A stretch of DNA of 6,636 nt, from the NCBI GenBank assembly GCA_964625275.1, contig CAZVBH010000108.1, positions 1-6,636 on the forward strand, given 5' to 3'. The position numbers were made by a program, and so were the translations under genes. Position 1 is the stretch's first letter, and every line of letters starts with the position of its first letter. This document shows positions 1-6,238 of the stretch, piece after piece. Under the pieces are notes generated by a model. It was given only the letters and a program-made list of their open reading frames with translations, did not search any database and was not told the origin of the DNA. Source of the stretch: UBA3775 sp964625275. Its GTDB lineage: Bacteria > Bacillota > Clostridia > Lachnospirales > Lachnospiraceae.

Positions 1-25
1 TGGCCTTAAGGTTATGAGCAAGTAG

Positions 26-67
26 CGAAGCGGATTGCGAATATCCGCTTTGATTAAGCATCAAAGC
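26..67. repeat. Two overlapping hairpins just after the signal peptidase stop
   Basis: Plus-strand arms AAGCGGAT (28-35) and ATCCGCTT (43-50) form an 8-bp stem with a 7-base loop, extendable to 10 with a wobble. Arms GCTTTGAT (47-54) and ATCAAAGC (60-67) form a second 8-bp stem with a 5-base loop, covering the stop codon at 61-63. They share bases 47-50, so only one can form fully. Neither is followed by a T-run on either strand, so a standard intrinsic terminator is not supported, though a role in 3' end formation is plausible. Confidence 0.5.
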
Positions 68-642
68 TTACCCATGTCCTTTAGTGGCCAAATTCTAAAC
101 ATTACAATTCCAAGTACATTTTCCTCAGCCACACAGCCAATTTCACTCGAACGACTGTCTATCGAGGTCGCACGATTGTCACCAAGAACGAACACTCGGT
201 CAGCCGGCACCTGATATGGAAAAGTAATATCACATTCGCCATAGGACTTTTCACTCAAATAATCTTCCTCCAGTGCCACATCATTCACATAAACCGTTCC
301 ATCAGAAGCGATGTTTACCACATCACCCTCAGTAGCTATGACACGCTTTAGAAGTATTTTGTTGTTATAATAGAAGGCTATTATGTCACCCTGCTTGAAA
401 TTGCCCTGCTTCCTACAAATCACAAGCTGATCATTGTAGAGGGTAGGATTCATACTGTTACCGGTTACTCGAAGCACCGGAAGCACGAGAGTCGCAATCA
501 AAACCGCAACTGCCGCAACAACAACCAGCGATTCAACAGTAGTAAGGAAGATATGAATATAATCCCTTCTATATTTTTTCTTTCTAACCAGTTCCTCGAG
601 CTGCCCAGTACTCGGAATTTCGTCCCGGCTTTTATCTTCCAT
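61..642 (-). CDS. lepB: Signal peptidase I (type I, S26 family), 193 aa
   Basis: Membrane-bound serine protease that removes signal peptides from exported proteins. Visible in order: a charged cytoplasmic N-terminus (KKKYRR at 21-26), one membrane segment at about 31-57, box B with catalytic Ser63 (GNSMNPTL, 61-68), box D with catalytic Lys99 (KRVIATEGD, 99-107), and box E (GDNR 154-157, DSR 162-164). The single N-terminal membrane anchor and short length match Gram-positive Sip/Lep enzymes rather than the longer two-anchor E. coli form. I chose ATG 642 because GAGGA lies 6 bases upstream; the alternative ATG at 678 would overlap the previous gene by 34 bases and add 12 residues without membrane or catalytic content. 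The start is 2 bases after the stop of the coiled-coil gene, so the two are cotranscribed and probably translationally coupled. Its position behind an LPXTG adhesin suggests dedicated processing of that protein, which is inference. GC is about 44% over 121-600, above the adhesin body. All catalytic residues are present. Confidence 0.94.
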   Translation of the reverse strand: MEDKSRDEIPSTGQLEELVRKKKYRRDYIHIFLTTVESLVVVAAVAVLIATLVLPVLRVTGNSMNPTLYNDQLVICRKQGNFKQGDIIAFYYNNKILLKRVIATEGDVVNIASDGTVYVNDVALEEDYLSEKSYGECDITFPYQVPADRVFVLGDNRATSIDSRSSEIGCVAEENVLGIVMFRIWPLKDMGKL

Positions 643-644
643 AG

Positions 645-875
645 CTAGTCCTCTTTTCCTTCCTCTGAAAACAACCATTCACAAAATACATCAACCTTCT
701 CAGAAGTATTACGCAAAAGCTGAAGCATTTCATCATCTTTTCTCGCCTTTTCGTACTCCAATGCACGAGTCAGTCTCTGATTTTCCTCTTTGACCTCATC
801 AAGTTCCTTTCGCACATAAAGGAGCAGCTCCAGAAGCTCTGATTTTTTTAAACCTTTAAGTTCCTTGTCAGTCAT
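645..875 (-). CDS. Small coiled-coil protein of unknown function, 76 aa
   Basis: I do not recognise a named family, though short proteins beginning MTDKEL-K-L-LLE are, from memory, found next to signal peptidase and surface-protein genes in Lachnospiraceae. Residues 14-43 form a canonical coiled coil: Leu18, Leu25, Asn32 and Leu39 are spaced by seven, as are Val21, Val28 and Leu35, giving a/d positions with one buried Asn, typical of parallel dimers. A second amphipathic stretch (47-69) ends in an aromatic and Cys patch (VFCEWLF, 63-69), then an acidic tail. There is no signal peptide or membrane segment, so it is presumably cytoplasmic. The ATG directly follows the adhesin TAA with no gap. 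The best Shine-Dalgarno match, AGGA, is 14 bases away, so expression probably depends on ribosomes finishing the adhesin. An adaptor or regulator of export or transcription is possible but unsupported. Confidence 0.82.
   Translation of the reverse strand: MTDKELKGLKKSELLELLLYVRKELDEVKEENQRLTRALEYEKARKDDEMLQLLRNTSEKVDVFCEWLFSEEGKED
649..653 (-). promoter_or_regulatory. Ribosome binding site deciding the signal peptidase start
   Basis: GAGGA on the minus strand, 6 bases before ATG 642. It lies inside the final codons of the coiled-coil gene, just before its TAG stop. It supports the 193-residue start and predicts translational coupling. Confidence 0.75.
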
Positions 876-992
876 TTAATTCTCATAGTTCCTACGTTTA
901 AGTTTAATACCAACTGCAGCAAGACCAAAGCCAACCAATGCAATTCCCGCGATAAGAAGCTTCCTCGTACCGACGGAACCGGTGCTAGGGAG
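876..992 (-). other. C-terminal sortase sorting signal (LPSTG, membrane segment, basic tail)
   Basis: The last 38 residues of the adhesin are a complete cell-wall sorting signal: LPSTG (codons 992-978), a short linker, an 18-residue hydrophobic stretch and the charged end KLKRRNYEN. A class A or E-like housekeeping sortase is the expected partner. None is encoded in this window, so it must lie elsewhere. Confidence 0.95.
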
Positions 993-3900
993 GACGTATG
1001 AGGCGGTTTCTGTAGTGGTTGATTTGTTGGTGATAGTTATAATATTAACTCCATCACTAGTTGTACTTCGATAAGCCACATCATAATTAGTTAAATTTGT
1101 AACTTCTTCAACTGCATATACATATTCCGTACCACTAATATCACCATCACGATCAGACGTAGTGAATGGATAAGTATAGTCATTGTTACTATTTAACTCA
1201 TACGTACCGAGGCACTCACCGTTTTCGATTATATCTTCCCTTGTCTGTTTTGCCTTGGTTTTTACAGCCCTATAAAGCTTAAATTCAATTGAAGGCATAT
1301 CACTTAATTCAGTTGAATCAGTAATCTCCGTTCCATCTGCTTTCTTCCAAACCTTCTTTACAACCAAGTCCTTCGTGTTGGTTACTGTTATAGTAGAATC
1401 ACCATTTGTGAAATTACCGGAATACACAGGTTGGAACTCAGAAGTACTGTTTACAGTATACCATTTAGTACCATTAAGGGAATAACTGACTTCTTTGATT
1501 ACATAATAGTAAGCCGAGCCATTATTTTCCTCACCATTAGGCAAATCTTTAACTTTAATTGAAGCCCCCTCACCCGTAAGTATTATAACATTATCTACAG
1601 TATTAATACTAGCATTACCAGTAATGTCTAAAAGGTTACTATAACTACTTAAATCCACTCTCTCATACCGAGTTTCATCAGCACTTATAGAAGTAGTTCT
1701 ATACAAAGCAAATTTAGCTGAAGCTTTATCCTTATTTTGAGAATTAAGTCCAATCCATTCTTTAGTTACTGTTACGTCAACCTTCTGGACATTTTTAACA
1801 GTATATGATCCACCCGAAGTAATCACCTGACAATCAGTTACTCCATCAGGCATTTCATTTGGCTTAGATTTAAAGCAGAAATAAAATACATAATTACTTT
1901 CATCTTCACCTTGATCATCAGGTCCAAAATAGTTGTCGTCATTATCTGTCGTCAATTCATCAGGTCCGGCATATTCCGTCAATTTATAAAGAACACCCGC
2001 TTCAAGATTAAGATTTAATTCAGTATCATCTTCTTTAAGTATTTCCTTACATTCATCTTGATCAAATTCAGGAGTTATAACTTTATTACCATTTGAAGAT
2101 TCTTCTGTATAACTGACTGCCTGAAGCCAAGTATTAGTAGTTGAATCATATTTTTCAAGATAAAAGCCGGCTGAAAGTGTAAGTCTATAATCGCCTACAT
2201 CCACCTTTTCTAATTTCATATATGCATTTCCGGTTGATGAGGCTTGACTTGAATTAGAAACTACATAATAACCATCATCTGAGCTTCCATAACCTGAACC
2301 TAAAAGCTGAGCAGTATTCGTTACCTTAGCAGCTCTATATACTGCTGTAGTAGAAGCATTTGCTTCTTCATCCTGAGCAGAATAAGTATATTCTATTATG
2401 AGTGGCGTTTCATCAGGAAGTCCCGTTACAGTCAATTCAGCTAAAGCCTTAGTGGTAGTATATTCAGTTCCCCAAACTGTATCTTTTCCATTAGTATCAA
2501 CACCAGTTATTGAGATATACTTTATGGTACTTAAAATAGTATCGTTTATATAAATCCATAAGTCACCTCCATCACTAGAAGTACTTACAGTTGTAGTTAG
2601 GACTCCATTGCTAAACTGTACATATTGGGTTCCGTTACTATTAGAGTTAGTCACATAAGTATCAAAATTTATCCAGCTATTCGAAGATTCATCAACCGCA
2701 TACAATACTATAGTATAGCTTTCACCAGGCTTGCCTAAAATATGATAACCTGAAAAATTCGCCCAACTATTCGGTTGACAAGCTTCTTGTTGTATTATCT
2801 TAGTGGTTCCTACAGGTGTAGTAGTCTCTTCAGGATGGTTAACTAAACTATAGCTCCAACCATCTTCTATTTTTTCACCTTTATTGCCATTTTCATCCAT
2901 CCTATATACATTTATAGAACTTAAAGACAGGTCAAATTCCGTATTATCTCCAGATGAAGAAGTCTTGTTATCTTTCGAAGTTCCTTTATAGTATGTATCA
3001 CATATAATATCATCGACTATAGTAAGTGTACCATTGCCACCTACTAAATCTTCTCCGTCTTTGTTAACTACTATAGTATAATCAAAATATCCGCTATTAT
3101 TTTCCTGCTGACTACCGGACTTTTCAATAACTCCCTTATCCTGCTGTAGTTCAGGCTCTACTGAAATCACCTGTTCAACTTCAGGATAGTTTGAATGCTT
3201 AACAATATTTTTTGCCTCATAGTAACCATTATTTTCTACTTCATTATCTATTACGGAGCATCTAACTCTAGCATAATAACCAATGCCATAAATTTCCCAT
3301 CCATTATGTTCCTTATCATTCAAAGTGAAGGTAATACTATTATCATTAATAGTATAGATTTCACCAGAACCAACATACGTGTATGACGAAGTTAGGCTTT
3401 TTTCATAGTATAATTTCATATCCGATGTATCACACAGTTCAAATTCATCAGGAAAAATATCAGTAATTACATATTTACCTTCACTATTAGAAATCAGTGT
3501 TTTTTCATAATCATCAACTTTAATTAAATAATAAAATCGATAATACTCAACTCCATCAACAGTAACTTTGTAAGCACTCAAGTCAGCAGTAGTTAATTCT
3601 AAGCTACTCTGTCCATCTACTGTCTTAGTATAAGGAGCTTTACTAAAATCAGGCTGATAATATTTTGCCGTCGCTGTTGCTGACTCATCTCTAAATGTTG
3701 CAGTATTCGTGATGTAAACGTCTGTACCCGCATCCGCTTCAGTTGGTTCTACTGTAAAATCTGTGGTGTAAGTAATCGTACAGTACTGCATATCATCAAG
3801 CTTAGTCGAATTCGGATTAAAATTAATTGTAATAGTTCCTTTGGTTCCATCCTCAGAAATTGCAAATTCACAAGTATAATCATTTTCTAAGCTCAAATCA

Positions 3901-5930
3901 ACCTTACTTGTTTTATCTTCAGGTTGTACAGTCAGTTTCAAATTGCTAATAGTCTTATCATTAAGAGTAAATCCTGTAGGAATATTGAATTCATCAGTAA
4001 ATGCATAACCGCTCTTATAATTAGCAGAGTCCTCTTTAAGAGTAACCGACCAGTTTGCTGTAAAGGTATCATAATTTGAACCTTCAATACTACTTTCTAG
4101 TTTTTTGCTAACATCATTGAGTGGAGCAACCTTAACTGTATCTTGACCGATAGTTTTCTTTCCATCCCATCCAACCGTTGCAGTATTGTCATAAGTAATA
4201 GTATCACCACTCTTAGTTCCTCCATTTGATTCAGTATCACTTTCGTAGAATGGAGTAGTATAGGTGATTTTTACCGATTTTACAGAGTTATCAGTTGAAT
4301 TAATAGTATAAGTGCCATCACCATTTGAATCCAACTGAACTTCGGCTGGGTCTGTGGTTATTGCACCATCTATTGCATACTGAAGCATATTATCACTTAA
4401 TGTATATCCATTTAAGCCACCAGACTGTTGCGTAGTAACAGTTATTTCCCAGGTAATTTCTTCATTAGTTCTACTAGGGTTGCCTTTTTTATCTACAGTA
4501 ACGGTATTTAGAGTATACCTTGATGAACTTGTAGCTAAGGTTTGACTATATTCGTCTTTAAGTGTAACCTTATTTTCTTTTCCTTGACTACGAGGAGTTT
4601 CATCTAACTTAGAAGTATAGATGATTGTAAAAGCCGTCGCACGACATTCCCCATTGACCGTAATATTACCATTTTTGCTATCTGAATCATCAAAAATTGG
4701 AAATTCATCGCCAACTGCTGAAACCGAAATAGAAGCATCAAGAGTTTTAAAAGCATCATCAGAAAATGTCATTCCATTCAAATCAAGTCCATCCGGATTT
4801 GAAACAATGATATTAAAACTAACTGTTCCGTTATCATAATCGTAATTGCCTGTCTGTTTAGTAAGTGAAACTTTCGAAGTATGAGTAACAGTACCTATAG
4901 CTGAATCTTTAAAACCTGATCCTTCTAGAGTAACGGTATTATCCTCCTGTGTTACGTATCCTTGACTGTACTTATTATATGATCCGCTTTGGTAATCCAC
5001 ATTAGTTTCATATGTAATTGAATAATATGAATAATATGAGCCATCACTTTTAGTAGGAAGATTGCTACAAGAAATCGAATCAGTTCCATTAGTTGGAATG
5101 GTTACACTTCCACCCTCAAAGCTAACTGTCACACTGTCAACTTTGGCAAAAGCATCATCTGTAATGGTATAGCTAGAATTTAATACTTCGGCAGGATTAT
5201 TAACATTAATCTGCCATGAAAATTTTCCATCCCCTGAATCTGTTCCACTTTTACTTATACCAGTTTCATAGGAATAAAATCCACCAATTGTAACTTTAGT
5301 GCCTCCTATATTGTAATCATATTGATTCACTTTCTTATCTGATCCTCTTGTGAAATTGGCTTCAAGTGTAAATGTACCACTTTGTACACCATTTGAATCT
5401 AACCAATTAAGATAAGCATCTCTAAATTTTATGATAATAATGCCTTCATCATTTATATAATAGTCACCCGATTCAATACCTGTCGTTATTTCCGAATGAG
5501 AATTTACATAAGCCTTATAATCAGCATCTATAACTACACCGGAACGACTGTCACCAATCGCACTAATGTCATCATCTAAAGTCAAATAAACATACTTATT
5601 TTCTGTATCTTTAGAAACGGTACTTTTACTGTCAAGAGTATAAGTAAATTCAACCTTAGCCTTTACTGTATTTTCATCAACTATGGTAGGATTATCTTTA
5701 ATAGTAGGATTACTTATTTTTCCATCAAGATTTATGGCATCATTAATGTCAAAATTTGTTACAATATTAGAATTGTCTGTCGTATCAGACAAGCTGATTG
5801 CAGGCTTAGTTAAGCTCATCATTACAATTGCAATCACAGCTAAGGCCAACAGCGTAGATGCTCCGGCCAGAATTCTTCTTTGCTTTTTTCTTCTTGCAAA
5901 TTCTTCTATTTTATTAGCTAGTTCTCTCAT
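876..5930 (-). CDS. LPXTG cell-wall-anchored multidomain adhesin with SpaA/CnaB domains, 1684 aa
   Basis: Large surface protein exported and then linked to peptidoglycan by a sortase. Layout (numbered from ATG 5930): basic n-region 1-19 (RRKK, RR), hydrophobic core about 20-38, then KPAIS at 42-46; head domain about 51-224; six tandem fimbrial-D2-like beta modules 225-1234, the sixth interrupted at about 1039-1149; SpaA-like domain 1235-1383; two CnaB-like domains 1384-1521 and 1522-1642; LPSTG 1647-1651, membrane segment 1658-1675, basic tail KRR. Likely isopeptide triads (Lys, Glu, Asn) are K1242/E1319/N1380, K1390/E1480/N1518 and K1526/E1609/N1635. No YPK-type pilin motif is seen, so it is better called an anchored adhesin or tip protein than a pilus shaft. 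ATG 5930 is preferred over an in-frame TTG at 5948 because GAGGGG lies 10 bases before the ATG and nothing comparable precedes the TTG. First gene of an operon with the coiled-coil protein and signal peptidase. Ligand unknown. Confidence 0.93.
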   Translation of the reverse strand: MRELANKIEEFARRKKQRRILAGASTLLALAVIAIVMMSLTKPAISLSDTTDNSNIVTNFDINDAINLDGKISNPTIKDNPTIVDENTVKAKVEFTYTLDSKSTVSKDTENKYVYLTLDDDISAIGDSRSGVVIDADYKAYVNSHSEITTGIESGDYYINDEGIIIIKFRDAYLNWLDSNGVQSGTFTLEANFTRGSDKKVNQYDYNIGGTKVTIGGFYSYETGISKSGTDSGDGKFSWQINVNNPAEVLNSSYTITDDAFAKVDSVTVSFEGGSVTIPTNGTDSISCSNLPTKSDGSYYSYYSITYETNVDYQSGSYNKYSQGYVTQEDNTVTLEGSGFKDSAIGTVTHTSKVSLTKQTGNYDYDNGTVSFNIIVSNPDGLDLNGMTFSDDAFKTLDASISVSAVGDEFPIFDDSDSKNGNITVNGECRATAFTIIYTSKLDETPRSQGKENKVTLKDEYSQTLATSSSRYTLNTVTVDKKGNPSRTNEEITWEITVTTQQSGGLNGYTLSDNMLQYAIDGAITTDPAEVQLDSNGDGTYTINSTDNSVKSVKITYTTPFYESDTESNGGTKSGDTITYDNTATVGWDGKKTIGQDTVKVAPLNDVSKKLESSIEGSNYDTFTANWSVTLKEDSANYKSGYAFTDEFNIPTGFTLNDKTISNLKLTVQPEDKTSKVDLSLENDYTCEFAISEDGTKGTITINFNPNSTKLDDMQYCTITYTTDFTVEPTEADAGTDVYITNTATFRDESATATAKYYQPDFSKAPYTKTVDGQSSLELTTADLSAYKVTVDGVEYYRFYYLIKVDDYEKTLISNSEGKYVITDIFPDEFELCDTSDMKLYYEKSLTSSYTYVGSGEIYTINDNSITFTLNDKEHNGWEIYGIGYYARVRCSVIDNEVENNGYYEAKNIVKHSNYPEVEQVISVEPELQQDKGVIEKSGSQQENNSGYFDYTIVVNKDGEDLVGGNGTLTIVDDIICDTYYKGTSKDNKTSSSGDNTEFDLSLSSINVYRMDENGNKGEKIEDGWSYSLVNHPEETTTPVGTTKIIQQEACQPNSWANFSGYHILGKPGESYTIVLYAVDESSNSWINFDTYVTNSNSNGTQYVQFSNGVLTTTVSTSSDGGDLWIYINDTILSTIKYISITGVDTNGKDTVWGTEYTTTKALAELTVTGLPDETPLIIEYTYSAQDEEANASTTAVYRAAKVTNTAQLLGSGYGSSDDGYYVVSNSSQASSTGNAYMKLEKVDVGDYRLTLSAGFYLEKYDSTTNTWLQAVSYTEESSNGNKVITPEFDQDECKEILKEDDTELNLNLEAGVLYKLTEYAGPDELTTDNDDNYFGPDDQGEDESNYVFYFCFKSKPNEMPDGVTDCQVITSGGSYTVKNVQKVDVTVTKEWIGLNSQNKDKASAKFALYRTTSISADETRYERVDLSSYSNLLDITGNASINTVDNVIILTGEGASIKVKDLPNGEENNGSAYYYVIKEVSYSLNGTKWYTVNSTSEFQPVYSGNFTNGDSTITVTNTKDLVVKKVWKKADGTEITDSTELSDMPSIEFKLYRAVKTKAKQTREDIIENGECLGTYELNSNNDYTYPFTTSDRDGDISGTEYVYAVEEVTNLTNYDVAYRSTTSDGVNIITITNKSTTTETASYVLPSTGSVGTRKLLIAGIALVGFGLAAVGIKLKRRNYEN
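1005..2228 (-). other. Stalk region of the adhesin: one SpaA-like and two CnaB-like domains
   Basis: Three transthyretin-like domains near the wall anchor. The SpaA-like domain opens with KLEKVD (lysine 1242) and has a degenerate E-box, YKLTEYAGPDEL (Glu1319). The first CnaB domain opens with VTVTKEW (Lys1390) and carries YYVIKEV (Glu1480) and TVTNTK (Asn1518). The second opens with LVVKKVW (Lys1526) and carries YAVEEV (Glu1609) and ITITNK (Asn1635). These Lys/Glu/Asn positions fit the pattern that forms intramolecular Lys-Asn isopeptide bonds in Gram-positive pilins and adhesins. Bond formation itself is inferred. Confidence 0.8.
2229..5258 (-). repeat. Six tandem fimbrial-D2-like modules in the adhesin
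   Basis: Divergent protein-level repeat covering residues 225-1234. Each unit begins with a Lys-containing strand (ISKSG, LTKQTG, VDKKG, VSKKLE, YTKTVD, IEKSG), continues with an aromatic strand such as WQINVNN or WEITVTT, an acidic turn (TITDDAF, FSDDAF, LSDN, FTDEF, ITDIF, IVDD) and a YTT/YET strand, and closes with an Asn strand (EDNTVT, ENKVT, DNTATV, TNTATF, AKNIV, TNTAQ). Candidate Lys/Asn pairs are 227/331, 358/453, 481 or 482/582, 609 or 610/742, 769/908 and 937/1205. The repeats are too diverged at DNA level to recombine easily. Family naming is by pattern only. Confidence 0.7.
2484..2816 (-). other. Inserted beta-domain inside the sixth adhesin module (possible carbohydrate-binding-like module)
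   Basis: Residues about 1039-1149 interrupt module six between the strand GWSYSLVN and its expected continuation ELTVTGLPDETPLIIEYTYS. The insert is aromatic-rich (Trp1056, Tyr1062, Trp1086, Trp1125) with alternating strands such as ESYTIVLYAVDESS and GDLWIYIND. That resembles the jelly-roll style of carbohydrate-binding modules, but I cannot assign a family, and the edges are approximate. Confidence 0.5.
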
Positions 5931-5940
5931 TTCGATTTGA

Positions 5941-5946
5941 CCCCTC
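5941..5946 (-). promoter_or_regulatory. Ribosome binding site deciding the adhesin start
   Basis: GAGGGG on the minus strand, 10 bases before ATG 5930 and downstream of the leader terminator-like hairpin. The in-frame TTG at 5948-5946 overlaps this site and has no purine-rich site of its own, so ATG is the better start. Confidence 0.7.
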
Positions 5947-5980
5947 AATTATATAGTTTACTGCTTAAATCTATTACCTC

Positions 5981-6099
5981 AATAAAAATTTCCAATACCA
6001 CCAAGTGGTATCGGATAATCAGCCGCTCATTACTTTTAGAGCAATCTAATCCCAGCTGTCTTTAATGGGTAACCCATACTACCCCTAAGGACAGTTAAC
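5981..6099 (-). ncRNA. Structured 5' leader of the adhesin operon, candidate attenuator or riboswitch
   Basis: Between a predicted transcription start near 6099 and the ribosome binding site the RNA can form: a CTGTC/GACAG stem (6094-6090 with 6060-6056) enclosing a tight ATGGG-TTA-CCCAT hairpin (6077-6065); a GGAT/ATCC stem (6052-6049 with 6016-6013) enclosing a TTGCTC/GAGCGG hairpin (6044-6039 with 6028-6023); and a terminator-like hairpin (6014-5992). The base of the GGAT/ATCC stem shares two bases with the terminator stem. GTAGTAT (6083-6077) could also pair with ATACCAC of the terminator (6011-6005) with one mismatch, a possible antiterminator. I compared it mentally with c-di-GMP-I and -II, SAM, TPP, lysine, glycine, T-box, guanidine, PyrR and Mn motifs and saw no match. 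It could also be a plain structured leader. Confidence 0.42.
5982..6014 (-). terminator. Intrinsic terminator-like hairpin inside the leader
   Basis: Minus strand: a 10-bp stem with one G-U pair, CCGATACCAC / GTGGTATTGG, a 3-base loop TTG, then AAATTTTTATT. The five-U run is short and is separated from the stem by three A, so it is a moderate terminator at best. It lies after the promoter and about 50 bases before the adhesin ribosome binding site, where termination would silence the whole operon. Confidence 0.48.
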
Positions 6100-6105
6100 A
6101 ATTGT

Positions 6106-6134
6106 ATACTAACATCACTAAATCCATTTGTCAA
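6106..6134 (-). promoter_or_regulatory. Sigma-A-type promoter of the adhesin operon
   Basis: Minus strand: a perfect -35 TTGACA (6134-6129), a 17-base spacer and -10 TAGTAT (6111-6106), preceded by TG one base upstream (extended -10, 6114-6113). Predicted start is about 6100-6098, giving a leader of about 170 nt. It is the only good -35/-10 pair I found upstream of the adhesin. Confidence 0.65.
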
Positions 6135-6238
6135 TCGCATTTTTTCATGTTGACATTTTATGACAGAAATCGCGCTTTTTTTAGCATTTATGGTAATATT
6201 TCACAAGGCGTATTGTAATAATTGGTTCGTGGTTGTTG

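Noticed and set aside
643..678. Longer signal peptidase start at ATG 678 (adds 12 residues)
   Set aside because: It overlaps the coiled-coil gene by 34 bases, while ATG 642 has GAGGA at 6-base spacing and a 2-base gap after the previous stop.
843..852. U UUA AAA slippery heptamer in an A7 run early in the coiled-coil gene
   Set aside because: A -1 shift reaches a stop within about 16 codons and makes no meaningful product; most likely chance in a Lys-Lys codon pair. No evidence of phase variation from a single sequence.
3195..3386. 63-codon plus-strand reading frame
   Set aside because: Antisense to the adhesin, low complexity Ile/Asn-rich, no ribosome binding site; a shadow of the real gene.
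4621..4839. 72-codon plus-strand reading frame
   Set aside because: Antisense shadow within the adhesin repeats with no ribosome binding site or recognisable protein features.
876..5930. Calling the adhesin a major pilin
   Set aside because: No YPK-type pilin motif, no sortase beside it, and the length is far above that of shaft pilins.
5683..5940. 85-codon plus-strand frame with hydrophobic segments
   Set aside because: Hydrophobicity comes from the antisense of the adhesin signal region; it has no supporting start signals.
5931..5948. Adhesin start at TTG 5948
   Set aside because: No ribosome binding site precedes it; the GAGGGG overlapping it serves ATG 5930, and relatives of this family begin near MREL.
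5947..5952. TATAAT on the minus strand just before the adhesin ribosome binding site
   Set aside because: No -35 at suitable distance, and a start here would fall on the ribosome binding site itself.
6065..6094. Resemblance of the leader (GGTAG...GGGTTACC) to the 3' half of a c-di-GMP-I riboswitch
   Set aside because: The required upstream half with GCAAAGC and its tetraloop is absent, and the promoter occupies that position.
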